DNA from: JACTMZ01 sp044359955
GTDB taxonomy: Bacteria > Verrucomicrobiota > Verrucomicrobiia > Chthoniobacterales > JACTMZ01
NCBI GenBank assembly: GCA_044359955.1
Contig: JBIKLF010000014.1
Span: 1 to 64,000, forward strand
Direction of reading: 5' to 3'
DNA length: 64,000 nucleotides
A model generated the notes under the pieces. It did no database searches. It had not been told where the DNA came from and worked only from the letters and a program-made list of their open reading frames with translations. This document shows, one piece after another, positions 8,177 to 16,970 of this stretch. How positions within the stretch are numbered: position 1 is the first letter of the stretch; every line of letters begins with the position of its first letter. The translations under genes were made by a program, and so were the position numbers.

Positions 8177-10993
8177 CTACGCCGCCGCCATCAACTCCCG
8201 CAGCACAAAAGGCAGAATGCCGCCGTGGCGGTAGTATTCGACCTCGATCGGGGTATCGATGCGCAGAACGACCGGGACATCTTGGGTAGCGCCGTCGGCT
8301 TTGGTGATGCGCAGGGTGAGTTTCTCGCGGGGTTTGACCTCCTCGGAGAGGCCAAGCACATCAAAGGTCTCCGAGCCATCCAGCCCGAGCGTCTGGGCAC
8401 TCGTCCCTTCCTCGAACTGCAGCGGCAGCACACCCATGCCGACGAGATTCGATCGATGGATGCGCTCATAGCTCTGGGCGACCACGGCCTTGACCCCGAG
8501 CAGCATCGTGCCCTTGGCCGCCCAGTCGCGGCTGGAGCCCGTGCCGTATTCCTGACCGGCCAGCACGACCAACGGAGTGCGGTCACTTTTGTAATGTTCC
8601 GCCGCATCGTAGATGGCCATGACCTCGCCTTCCTTCGCGCCCTTGGCGAAATATTTGGTCACCCCGCCTTCCACCCCGGGCACCATCAAGTTTTTGATCC
8701 GCACGTTGGCGAACGTGCCGCGGGTCATGATGCGGTCATTGCCGCGTCGTGATCCGTAGCTGTTGAAGTCCTGCGGTGCGACGCCGTGCTCGACCAGATA
8801 CCGGCCGGCCGGCGAAGCGGCCTTGATCGCGCCCGCGGGCGAAATGTGGTCGGTCGTGACCGAGTCGCCGAAAATACCGAGGGGGCGCGCCCCCTTGATG
8901 TCGGCCATCGTGCCCGGCTGCATCGAGAAATTGGCGAAAAATGGCGGATTCTGGATGTAGGTGCTGTGGTCGTCCCACGCGTAAAGCTGTCCGGCCGATC
9001 CGGGAACTTCGTTCCACTTGGGATTCTGCTCGGCAAAGTCGCGGTAGAGCTTGCGGAAAATCTCCGGCTTGAGCGCCGACTGCATCGCGGTGCGGATTTC
9101 CTCCAACGTCGGCCAGAGATCGCGCAGGTAGACGTCCTTGCCTTCGCTGTCTTGCCCGAGCGGTTCTTTGGTCAGGTCGATGTCGACCCGTCCGGCCAGC
9201 GCAAAAGCCACCACGAGCGGCGGCGACATGAGGAAGTTCGCTTTCACATTCTGGTGCACGCGGGCCTCGAAATTGCGGTTGCCGGAGAGCACGGAGGCGG
9301 CCACGAGATCGTGGCTGGTGATCGCCTCTTCGACCGCTTGCGGGAGCGGGCCGGAATTGCCAATGCACGTCGTGCATCCGTAGCCGACAATTTGAAAGCC
9401 GAGCTGGTCGAGGTAGGGCTGGAGTCCGGTGGAACGCAGGTAGTCCTGCACCACGCGGGAGCCCGGAGCCAGCGAGGTCTTCACCGCGGGCGAAATATGG
9501 AGCCCGCGCTCGACCGCCTTCTTGGCCAGCAAGCCCGCGCCAAGCATGACGCTTGGATTACTGGTGTTGGTGCAACTGGTGATCGCGGCGATGACCACAC
9601 TGCCGTGGTCGAGGGCCGCGGCTCCGTTGCCGGCGCGGCCCCGCACATCATCCGGAGTGGGCCGGTCCTCCTCCATTTCCTCCACCTGCTTTTTTTCGTC
9701 GGCCGGCATGTCGAAGCGCGGATGATCCACTTTGATTTCCGCCGGTTGTCCGCGCGAGGCCGCGGGCTTGTTGTATCCGCCCTCGGCCACCGGCTTTTCG
9801 AGCAGGGATGCGAAGGTCGCTTTGAGGTCGGGCAGGTTGATGCGGTCCTGCGGACGCTTCGGACCGGCCACGCCCGGCTGCACCGAGGCGAGGTCGAGTT
9901 CGAGATCGGTGCTGTAGTCGATATCGCCCTTCTTCGGCATGCCGAACATTTGCTGCGCCTTGAAGTAAGCCTCGAATGCAGCACACTGCTCATCGGTCCG
10001 ACCGGTGCTGCGGAGGTAGTTCACCGACTCCGCATCAACCGGGAAATAGCCCATGGTGGCCCCGTATTCCGGCGCCATGTTGGCGATGGTCGCGCGGTCG
10101 GGGAGCGGAAGCGAAGCCGCCCCCTCCCCGTAGAACTCGACAAATTTCCCGACCACCTTCGTCTGGCGGAGCAGCTCGGTGACATGCAGGGCGAGGTCCG
10201 TCGCGGTGACGCCTTCGCGCAGGCGGCCGGTGAGATGAACCCCCACCACTTCGGGGGTGAGGAAATAAACGGGTTGACCAAGCATGCCGGCTTCCGCCTC
10301 GATGCCGCCAACCCCCCAGCCCACCACGCCGAGGCCGTTGATCATGGTGGTGTGCGAATCCGTGCCGACCAACGTGTCGGGGTAGTAAAGTTCGCGCCCG
10401 TCGATCGATTGCGAGAGCACTCCCTTGGCGAGGTATTCGAGATTCACCTGGTGGACAATGCCGATGCCGGGCGGGATCACCCCGAAGGTCTGGAAGGCCT
10501 GCTGCCCCCATTTGAGAAACTGGTAACGCTCGCGGTTGCGCTTGAATTCCATCTCGAGGTTGAGACGCAGCGCGTCGGCACTGCCGAAGAAGTCCACCTG
10601 CACGGAGTGGTCGACCACCAGATCAACCGGAACGAGGGGCTCGATCATGGCGGGATCCTGGCCCGCGGCGGCGACCGCATTGCGCATGGCGGCCAAGTCG
10701 ACCAGGAGGGGCACCCCGGTGAAATCTTGCAGCACGATGCGGGCGACCACGAAGGGAATCTCCTCGGAGGCCGGCTTCTTCGCCTGCCACGCGGCCAGGA
10801 CGCGCACATCCTGCTCGCGGACTTTTCTTCCGTCGCAATTGCGGAGCACGGACTCCAAAACAATGCGGATGCTGACCGGCAGCCGCGAGATCGGACCGAG
10901 CCCGGCGGCCTCCAGACGGGGCAGCGAATAAAAGACTCCCTCGCGCCCGGGGGCAGGCGTGAATTTTTCCAGAGCGGCAAACGGATCGTGCAT
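8177..10993 (-). CDS. acnA: Aconitate hydratase A
   Basis: 938 residues. Interconverts citrate and isocitrate in the TCA cycle using a 4Fe-4S cluster. The cluster ligands are visible as SCTNTSNPSVM (Cys about 471) and GYGCTTCIGNSGPL (Cys about 541 and 544); the C-terminal swivelling domain contains GTSAQTLGLDGSE. The linker before the first cysteine is longer than in E. coli AcnA and charged (DEKKQVEEMEEDRP). The start MHDPFAALEKF is supported by GGAAGG 6 nt upstream; the open frame extends another 130 codons only by chance. It is divergent from pyk, with about 100 bp of shared upstream region. Confidence 0.95.
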   Translation of the reverse strand: MHDPFAALEKFTPAPGREGVFYSLPRLEAAGLGPISRLPVSIRIVLESVLRNCDGRKVREQDVRVLAAWQAKKPASEEIPFVVARIVLQDFTGVPLLVDLAAMRNAVAAAGQDPAMIEPLVPVDLVVDHSVQVDFFGSADALRLNLEMEFKRNRERYQFLKWGQQAFQTFGVIPPGIGIVHQVNLEYLAKGVLSQSIDGRELYYPDTLVGTDSHTTMINGLGVVGWGVGGIEAEAGMLGQPVYFLTPEVVGVHLTGRLREGVTATDLALHVTELLRQTKVVGKFVEFYGEGAASLPLPDRATIANMAPEYGATMGYFPVDAESVNYLRSTGRTDEQCAAFEAYFKAQQMFGMPKKGDIDYSTDLELDLASVQPGVAGPKRPQDRINLPDLKATFASLLEKPVAEGGYNKPAASRGQPAEIKVDHPRFDMPADEKKQVEEMEEDRPTPDDVRGRAGNGAAALDHGSVVIAAITSCTNTSNPSVMLGAGLLAKKAVERGLHISPAVKTSLAPGSRVVQDYLRSTGLQPYLDQLGFQIVGYGCTTCIGNSGPLPQAVEEAITSHDLVAASVLSGNRNFEARVHQNVKANFLMSPPLVVAFALAGRVDIDLTKEPLGQDSEGKDVYLRDLWPTLEEIRTAMQSALKPEIFRKLYRDFAEQNPKWNEVPGSAGQLYAWDDHSTYIQNPPFFANFSMQPGTMADIKGARPLGIFGDSVTTDHISPAGAIKAASPAGRYLVEHGVAPQDFNSYGSRRGNDRIMTRGTFANVRIKNLMVPGVEGGVTKYFAKGAKEGEVMAIYDAAEHYKSDRTPLVVLAGQEYGTGSSRDWAAKGTMLLGVKAVVAQSYERIHRSNLVGMGVLPLQFEEGTSAQTLGLDGSETFDVLGLSEEVKPREKLTLRITKADGATQDVPVVLRIDTPIEVEYYRHGGILPFVLRELMAAA

Positions 10994-11093
10994 GACCTTC
11001 CAAGAAATCTTCGTCGTCGTCTGTCGGCAAGCTTGAATTCGCCGCACCGCAAGTTGCTCTTGCCACCCCAAGCCCGGCCGTCTTTGCTCTCCC

Positions 11094-12497
11094 ATGCGCA
11101 AAACAAAAATTATCTGCACTCTCGGCCCGGCCACGGACTCGCCCGAGGTGCTCGCCCGCCTCATCGCCGCCGGCGCCAATGTCTTCCGGCTGAACATGAG
11201 CCACGGCACCCACGAGTGGGTCCGCACGGTGGTCCCGCGCATCCGCGAGGTGGCGCGCCAGACTTCGGCCAATATCGCCATCATGATGGACACCCAAGGT
11301 CCCGCCATCCGCACCGGGGACGTGGCGACCAACCTCGACCTCCATCCCGGCGACAAAGTCGAGTTCACGGTCCGCGGGGCCAAGAGCGAGGAGCACTATT
11401 CGGTGGACGTGAACTACGATGGCCTGATTGACGACATTCAGGAAGGCGATGTCGTCATGGTGGACAACGGCAATATCCACATGAAGGTTCTGACCAAAAA
11501 GGAGAACCGCGTGCAGTGCGAGGTCCTCACCCGGGGTGTGCTCGGCTCGCGCCGCCACATCAATTTGCCGGGAGTGAAAGTCAATCTCCCGCCCATGACG
11601 GAAAAGGACCTCAAAGACATCGTGGTCGGGGTGGAAATGGAGGTGGATTATTTCGCCCTGAGTTTTTGCCGCGAGCGGTCCGACGTCGACGCGATGCAGG
11701 CCGAGTTGCGGCGCCTCGGGAGCGACGCGCATATCATCGCCAAGATCGAGGACCAGCATGCGGTCAAGCACGTCAAAGAGATCATCGAGGCGGCGGACGC
11801 CGTCATGGTGGCCCGCGGCGACCTCGGGATCGAATGCCCGATGGAAGAACTTCCCATCATCCAGCGCCGCATCGTCAAGGCCTGCCTGCAGGTCGGCAAG
11901 CCGGTCATCGTGGCCACCCACATGCTCGAGTCGATGATCACCAATCCGCTGCCAACCCGCGCGGAGATAACCGACGTGGCCAATGCGGTCTATGAACAGG
12001 CGGACGCCATCATGCTGAGCGGCGAGACCAGCGTGGGCAAATATCCGGTGCAATGCGTGGAAACCTTTGACCGCGTGGCCCGGCGCATCGAGCGCAGCGG
12101 CGGTGCCGGTTACGCGGGCGAAGCCGTCATCGATGGGCCGCGGCAGAAGACCGTGGCGGCGGCGGTCTCGTTGGCCAACAGCTTCCCCCACGCGAAGATG
12201 GTCGTGTTCACCTTCCACGGTTCCATGGCGCTCTATGTCTCCCACTTGCGCCCGCTGCACGCCCCCATCTTCGCCTTCAGCCCGGACGAGCGGGTCTGCC
12301 GCCGCCTCGCCTTGCTCTACGGTGTGCAGGCCCACCGGTTGGGATTCGTGGCCGAGCCGGACAAAAACGTTTTCGCCGCCGAGACAGCACTCCTGCTCAA
12401 AGGCCTCGCCGAATCCGGCGACCACTTGGTGGTCGTGACCGACATTCTCGACGGCGATCGCAGGCATGAGTCGGTGCAACTGCGCATCGTGCCGTGA
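11094..12497 (+). CDS. pyk: Pyruvate kinase
   Basis: 467 residues. Catalyses the last step of glycolysis, phosphoenolpyruvate plus ADP to pyruvate plus ATP. Motifs: TKIICTLGPAT at the N-terminus, FRLNMSHG, the substrate/metal block VARGDLGIECPMEELP (about 238) and THMLESM followed by TRAEITDVANAVYEQADAIMLSGET. Length matches the standard bacterial tetrameric enzyme without an extra PEP-utiliser domain. ATG is directly before RKTKIICT. It converges with the sigma-factor gene; a hairpin lies between. Confidence 0.95.
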   Translation: MRKTKIICTLGPATDSPEVLARLIAAGANVFRLNMSHGTHEWVRTVVPRIREVARQTSANIAIMMDTQGPAIRTGDVATNLDLHPGDKVEFTVRGAKSEEHYSVDVNYDGLIDDIQEGDVVMVDNGNIHMKVLTKKENRVQCEVLTRGVLGSRRHINLPGVKVNLPPMTEKDLKDIVVGVEMEVDYFALSFCRERSDVDAMQAELRRLGSDAHIIAKIEDQHAVKHVKEIIEAADAVMVARGDLGIECPMEELPIIQRRIVKACLQVGKPVIVATHMLESMITNPLPTRAEITDVANAVYEQADAIMLSGETSVGKYPVQCVETFDRVARRIERSGGAGYAGEAVIDGPRQKTVAAAVSLANSFPHAKMVVFTFHGSMALYVSHLRPLHAPIFAFSPDERVCRRLALLYGVQAHRLGFVAEPDKNVFAAETALLLKGLAESGDHLVVVTDILDGDRRHESVQLRIVP

Positions 12498-12559
12498 AAG
12501 CCGAGGGTCGCAACGACCGGCGGCGGACGTCGACCGGATCGCCACGGCGGCAAAACTAA

Positions 12560-12591
12560 CCGGGCCCGTCAGGAAAACCCGACAGGCCCGG
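12560..12591. terminator. Hairpin between convergent pyk and the sigma-factor gene
   Basis: CCGGGCC(C)GTC at the left pairs with GAC(A)GGCCCGG at the right, with an A/C-rich loop. On the minus strand the hairpin is followed by TTAGTTTTG, so it best fits a terminator for the sigma-factor transcript; the plus-strand side lacks a T-run. Confidence 0.5.
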
Positions 12592-12622
12592 CCCCACCAA
12601 ATCCTGACGTTGACCCCGCCGG

Positions 12623-13468
12623 TTACGCCGGCTGCGGCTCGGGAAACTTCAGTTCCTCGCGCTTGCGCAGCGCTTTGCGCATCTTGAGCAGGGCCATGTT
12701 TTGCAGCTGGCGGATACGCTCGCGGGTCACGCCGAATTTTTGTCCCACCTCCTCCAGAGTGCGCTCCCGACCGCCGCTCAGACCGAACCGGAAGGCGATG
12801 ATCCTGCGCTCACGCGGATCGAGGATATCAAGCAAGTCGCCGACCTCGTCGCGCAGATCTTTGTCACGCAGGGCCTCGAAGGGATCTTCGGCCCGGTCGT
12901 CGCCGACCAGATCGCCAAAGGCCGTATCGTCATCCGCACTGATCTTCGCGTCGAGCGAGGCCGGGCGGATCGCCACACTTTTCAGGTGGGCCACTTTGGC
13001 GATCGGCAAACCGAGTTCCTCGGCCAATTCCTCGGTGGTCGGCTCATGACCGAGTTCCTCGGTCATCTGCGCGGCCACGCGACGGATCTTGCCGATTTTG
13101 TCCACGAGGTGAACGGGCAGGCGGATCGTCTTGCTCTGGTTGGCCAGGGCGCGCTTGATCGACTGCTTGATCCACCAGGAAGCGTAAGTGCTGAGCTTGC
13201 CGCCTTTTTTCGGGTCGAAACGCTCGACCGCTTTCATCAAGCCGATGTTGCCCTCGGAAATGAGGTCCAGCAGGGGAAGGCCGTAGCTGCCGAAGTCATG
13301 GGCAATCTTCACCACAAGGCGGAGATTGGCCGTGATCATTTTCTCGCGAGCCTTCTTGTTGCCACGCTTGATCTGTCCCGCCAGCTTGACCTCCTCTTGG
13401 GGGGTCAACAGGGGCACTTGACTGATCTCGCGCAGGTAGAGACCGACATTGTTGTCAGGGGATTCCAT
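12623..13468 (-). CDS. RNA polymerase sigma factor, RpoD/SigA family (group 2-like)
   Basis: 281 residues. Regions in order: 1.2 (NVGLYLREISQVPLLTPQEE), 2.1-2.4 (ENLRLVV-like ITANLRLVVKIAH; LLDLISEGNIGLMKAVERFDPKKGGKLSTYASWWIKQSI, here only partly quoted), 3 (RLPVHLVDKIGKI) and the region 4 helix-turn-helix TLEEVGQKFGVTRERIRQL. It lacks the long region 1.1 of the primary sigma factor, so a group 2 sigma (RpoS-like or a stationary or stress sigma) is more likely than the essential RpoD. The plus-side flank, 13469-13733, contains a 10-bp palindrome AACGATCGTT upstream of this gene but no gene. Confidence 0.9.
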   Translation of the reverse strand: MESPDNNVGLYLREISQVPLLTPQEEVKLAGQIKRGNKKAREKMITANLRLVVKIAHDFGSYGLPLLDLISEGNIGLMKAVERFDPKKGGKLSTYASWWIKQSIKRALANQSKTIRLPVHLVDKIGKIRRVAAQMTEELGHEPTTEELAEELGLPIAKVAHLKSVAIRPASLDAKISADDDTAFGDLVGDDRAEDPFEALRDKDLRDEVGDLLDILDPRERRIIAFRFGLSGGRERTLEEVGQKFGVTRERIRQLQNMALLKMRKALRKREELKFPEPQPA

Positions 13469-13733
13469 GGTGTTGGGTGGCTGGTTAAGTTTTGTCCGAC
13501 GCTAATTCAGACACCCATTCCAAACGATCGTTCAATTTAATTTGCCTCGGCAAATATCGCTGCGGGGTCGGACAGCGCCGCCACGTGTCACCCGTAAGTT
13601 TTCGCCCTCCAACCCGCCAACGGATGCCCCTGCCGCGGCACCCGGCGGCATCCCTGTCGACAGTTCCCCCGTCATCGCCTCGCGCCGGGACGGCGCGATC
13701 CACCTCAACAACCAACGGAAAGCCGCACCGCCC

Positions 13734-15269
13734 TCACATCATGACCGAGCGGTCGAGGCTGCGGTATTGCAGGGCTTCAAGGAGGTGGTCCTCACCAATG
13801 CTCTCCGCTTCCGCCAAATCCGCAATCGTGCGGGAGACTTTAAGGATGCGGTCATGGGCCCGCGCGCTGAGATGGAGATCCTCCATGGCATGCTTGAGCA
13901 AGGCATGGCAGCCGGCGGAAATCTGGCAGAACTCGCGCATGTGGCGGGGTTGCATGCGCGCATTCAAGGCCGGTTTCAACGTGTCGCCGAAGCACGCAGC
14001 CTGCCGCGCGCGGACCTTGGCCATGCGTGCCCGGATGGCGGCGGAGGATTCTTCCGGGGCACGGGAGGTCAGTTCGTCATATTCCACCGGAGGCGCCTCG
14101 ATGTGGATATCGATGCGGTCGAGCAATGGTCCGGAAACCCGCTGCCGGTAGCGTTCGATTTGTCCCTGCGGACAGCGGCACTCGCGCTTCGGGTGGCCGT
14201 AATAGCCGCACGGACAAGGGTTCATCGCCGCGACGAGCATGATGTCCGCCGGAAAAGTCATGGTGCCGGCGGCACGGGAAATGACGGCACAGCGGTCTTC
14301 GAGCGGCTGACGCAGAACTTCCAAGGTGCCCCGGCGGAACTCCGGCAACTCGTCCAGGAAGAGGACGCCATGATGTGCGAGGCTGACCTCGCCGGGAGAC
14401 GGATTGGTCGATCCGCCGAGCAGACCCACATCGGAAATGGTGTGGTGCGGCGACCGGAACGGACGGATCGCGATAAAATTGTGCTTCCCCGCCAGGAGTC
14501 CGCAGACACTGTGGATCTTGGTGGTTTCGGTGGCCTCTTCCAGGGTCATCGCCGGCATGATGGTCGGAATGCGCTTGGCCAGCATGCTCTTGCCGGCGCC
14601 GGGCGAGCCCAGGACCAACAGGTTGTGTCCGCCCGCCACCGCCACCTCGAGGGCGCGCTTCACGGCGGCCTGACCCTTCACGTCGGCAAAATCCACGTCG
14701 AACTGCTGGTTGCGGTGGAAGACGGTGTCCAAGTCCGAGACCGTCGCGGGAATTTTCCGCTGGCCTTCGAGAAACTCGAAACACTCGCGAAGATTGCGCA
14801 CGCCGTGGACGGAGAGGCCTTGGACGACGGAGGCTTCGTCCGCATTTTCCGCCGGAACAATGAGCACAGGTTTGCCGCGGCGGCGGGCTTCGAGAGCGAT
14901 GGGCAGCACGCCTTTGATCGAGCGTACGCCTCCATCCAACGCCAGTTCGCCGGCCATGCAGCAATCGGCCAAGCGCGGCAGGTCACGCCCATGCACAATG
15001 GCCAGCATGCCAATGGCGATGGGAAGATCGAAACTCGGGCCCTCTTTTTTGATGTCGGCGGGCGCCAGGTTGATCGTGGTGCGTCCGCGGGGCCAGCGGT
15101 AGCCGCTATTGGCCATGGCGGTGGTCACGCGGTCCTTGCTCTCCTTCACCGCGGCATCGGGCAGACCGACGATAATGACCTTGGGGTCACCCCTCCCCTC
15201 GTTAACCTCGATCTCGACCTCCTGCGCGTCGGCGCCGTGGAGGGCGGCGGAGTAGACCTTGGTCAGCAT
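13734..15269 (-). CDS. comM: YifB/ComM family Mg-chelatase-like AAA+ ATPase
   Basis: 511 residues. ComM homologues are hexameric helicases that aid branch migration during natural transformation. The N-terminal Lon-protease-like domain (MLTKVYSAALHGADA; PDAAVKESKDRV) is followed by Walker A GSPGAGKSMLA (about 220), the FRSPHHTISDVGL block, Walker B GVLFLDELPEF (about 303) and a zinc-type NPCPCGYYGHPKRECRC element, then the C-terminal Mg-chelatase domain. The ATG at 15269 (MLTKVYS) is the family start; 25 upstream codons are not conserved. Other transformation genes are not in the window. Confidence 0.93.
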   Translation of the reverse strand: MLTKVYSAALHGADAQEVEIEVNEGRGDPKVIIVGLPDAAVKESKDRVTTAMANSGYRWPRGRTTINLAPADIKKEGPSFDLPIAIGMLAIVHGRDLPRLADCCMAGELALDGGVRSIKGVLPIALEARRRGKPVLIVPAENADEASVVQGLSVHGVRNLRECFEFLEGQRKIPATVSDLDTVFHRNQQFDVDFADVKGQAAVKRALEVAVAGGHNLLVLGSPGAGKSMLAKRIPTIMPAMTLEEATETTKIHSVCGLLAGKHNFIAIRPFRSPHHTISDVGLLGGSTNPSPGEVSLAHHGVLFLDELPEFRRGTLEVLRQPLEDRCAVISRAAGTMTFPADIMLVAAMNPCPCGYYGHPKRECRCPQGQIERYRQRVSGPLLDRIDIHIEAPPVEYDELTSRAPEESSAAIRARMAKVRARQAACFGDTLKPALNARMQPRHMREFCQISAGCHALLKHAMEDLHLSARAHDRILKVSRTIADLAEAESIGEDHLLEALQYRSLDRSVMM

Positions 15270-15614
15270 CGGGCGGATAGTTGCACGGGTGCGGCCAGAT
15301 GGAAGCCGTAAGTTGGTTGCACATCCGCCGAAGAGGCATGCCAATTGCCTCTGGTTCGCCTTGTCCGCTTATGCTGTGTTTGTCTATTGCTTATGAGCCG
15401 TAACGATGCCGAAGCCGCGGCCGTGGACGGGCTGGTGCAGCAGGAAATATGTTTCAACTTTCGTCATATAAAACCATCACAACTGCGCTCACGCAGTCCA
15501 TTTTTCCGGGGGAAGATCAGGTCGCCGACGGCGACCAACAGATACGACCGCCGCATCCGTTCCCCTCCCTCAAACTCAAGTCTCCAACGCATCCCTCTCT
15601 GCGCCCCGCCCTCC
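15270..15614. other. Gene-free spacer between comM and tesA
   Basis: 345 bp. The left part is the comM upstream region. At 15396-15465 there is a copy of the block B repeat, and 15470-15610 is a C/T-rich stretch with no convincing reading frame. It lies between the start of comM and the end of tesA. Confidence 0.6.
15396..15465 (+). repeat. Dispersed intergenic repeat, block B
   Basis: Begins AGCCGTAACGATGCCGAAGC and continues through GGACGGGCTG(GTG)CAGCAG to TTTCAACTTTCG. The same block opens the composite repeats at 44978 and 48968, there followed by the family A hairpin. Here the hairpin part is absent. Confidence 0.6.
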
Positions 15615-16247
15615 TCACTCTTGTCCCGCAACCAGCACACCCTTCAACACCGGCCACACCGTCTCCGCAATCCGCCGTTGACCCTCCGCCGTGGGATGAA
15701 TCAAATCCGGTTGATTCATCCCCGGATCACCCGCCACTCCCTCGAGCAAAAACGGCAACAACACCGCACCGTGCGCTTGCGCCACCTTGCCGAACGCCGC
15801 CGCAAAGGACTCCACATAGTCCTGCCCCATACTGCCGGGCATCTGCATGCCGGCCACCATGATTTTCACCGCCGGATTCGCCGCGCGCGCCTTCGCCATG
15901 ATGGCCGCCAGATTTTCCTCCACTTGCGCGACCGGCAAACCGCGTAATCCGTCATTACCGCCCAGCGCAATGACCATCACCTCCGCCGCCCCCTCGCCCA
16001 GCACCAGATCGACCCGCCGCCGTCCCCCCGCTGTCGTATCCCCGCTCAGGCCGGCATTGACCACGATGTAATCAAGCCCCGCAGCCTTGATTTTCTCCTG
16101 CAGCAACGCAGGGTAAGCCTCTTCTGGTTCCAGATTGTAACCGGACGTGATGCTGTCACCGAGAATGACCACACGGCCCGGCTCGCCGGCCGCCGCCCCT
16201 GCCGCCACAACCGCACCGAACAACAAAACGTAAAGACTTCCGCGCAT
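15615..16247 (-). CDS. tesA: TesA-like SGNH/GDSL esterase, exported
   Basis: 210 residues. A signal peptide (MRGSLYVLLFGAVVAAGAAAG) precedes the SGNH hydrolase fold: GDSITSG (Ser32), the Gly in GLSGDT, GGND (Asn98) and DLIHP (Asp181, His184). Enterobacterial TesA is a periplasmic thioesterase/arylesterase/lysophospholipase. The neighbourhood repeats the E. coli order, tesA divergent from ybbA-ybbP, which supports the name. The start codon touches that of ybbA (CAT|ATG), leaving no space for a separate promoter region. Confidence 0.88.
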   Translation of the reverse strand: MRGSLYVLLFGAVVAAGAAAGEPGRVVILGDSITSGYNLEPEEAYPALLQEKIKAAGLDYIVVNAGLSGDTTAGGRRRVDLVLGEGAAEVMVIALGGNDGLRGLPVAQVEENLAAIMAKARAANPAVKIMVAGMQMPGSMGQDYVESFAAAFGKVAQAHGAVLLPFLLEGVAGDPGMNQPDLIHPTAEGQRRIAETVWPVLKGVLVAGQE

Positions 16248-16970
16248 ATGAACTCCCAACAAACCACGGAACCGGCCCCTGCCAAGAGCGAAATGACCGC
16301 GCCCATCCTCGCCGTCCGCGGACTCGGCAAGACCTACACCGCCGCCGGACACCCGCTCACCGTCCTCGCTGACATCAACTTCGACCTCGCCCCGGGCGCG
16401 CCCTGCGCCATCGTCGGACCCTCGGGCAGCGGCAAAACCACCTTGCTTGGACTCTGCGCCGGCCTCGACCGTCCAACCACCGGCCAGGTCGTCCTCGACG
16501 GACACCACCTCGGCGACCTCGACGAAGACGCGCTGGCCGCCCTGCGCAATGCCACCACTGGTTTTGTTTTCCAAAGCTTCCAACTCCTCCCCTCGCTCAC
16601 CGCCCTGGAAAATGTCCTCGTGCCGCTCGAGTTGCGCGGCGTCCGCGGCGCGCAAGCCACCGCCCTCGACAACCTCGCCCGCGTCGGCCTCGGCGACCGC
16701 ACCGACCACTACCCGAACCAACTCTCCGGCGGCGAACAACAGCGCGTCGCTTTGGCCCGCGCCTTCGTCCACCGCCCGAAAATCCTCTTCGCCGACGAAC
16801 CAACCGGCAACCTCGACGACGAAACGAGCGGACCCATCGTCGATATGCTCTTCGATCTCAACGCCACCGCCGGCACCGCACTCGTGCTCGTGACCCACGA
16901 TCCCGAGCTGGCCCGCCGCGCCGGACGCGTCATCACCATGCGCGGGGGACGGATTTTGTCCGACGCATGA
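16248..16970 (+). CDS. ybbA: ABC transporter ATP-binding protein (YbbA/LolD type)
   Basis: 240 residues. The cytoplasmic ATPase of a MacB/LolCDE-like exporter. Walker A GPSGSGKTT (57-65), Q-loop FQSFQLLP, signature LSGGEQQR (159-166), Walker B ILFADEP (179-185) and H-loop VTHD. It should work with the FtsX-type permease that overlaps it by 4 bp. Two starts are possible: the ATG at 16248 abutting tesA, or ATG 16293 (MTAPILAVRG), which has a weak AAGAG upstream and matches homologue starts better. Confidence 0.92.
   Translation: MNSQQTTEPAPAKSEMTAPILAVRGLGKTYTAAGHPLTVLADINFDLAPGAPCAIVGPSGSGKTTLLGLCAGLDRPTTGQVVLDGHHLGDLDEDALAALRNATTGFVFQSFQLLPSLTALENVLVPLELRGVRGAQATALDNLARVGLGDRTDHYPNQLSGGEQQRVALARAFVHRPKILFADEPTGNLDDETSGPIVDMLFDLNATAGTALVLVTHDPELARRAGRVITMRGGRILSDA

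Noticed and set aside
8786..11431. 881-codon open frame opposite acnA
   Set aside because: GC-rich DNA leaves antisense frames open; acnA motifs are unambiguous on the other strand.
13500..13560. LexA-type operator upstream of the sigma factor
   Set aside because: AACGATCGTT is a perfect palindrome but does not match a LexA box that I know for this group; too short to assign.
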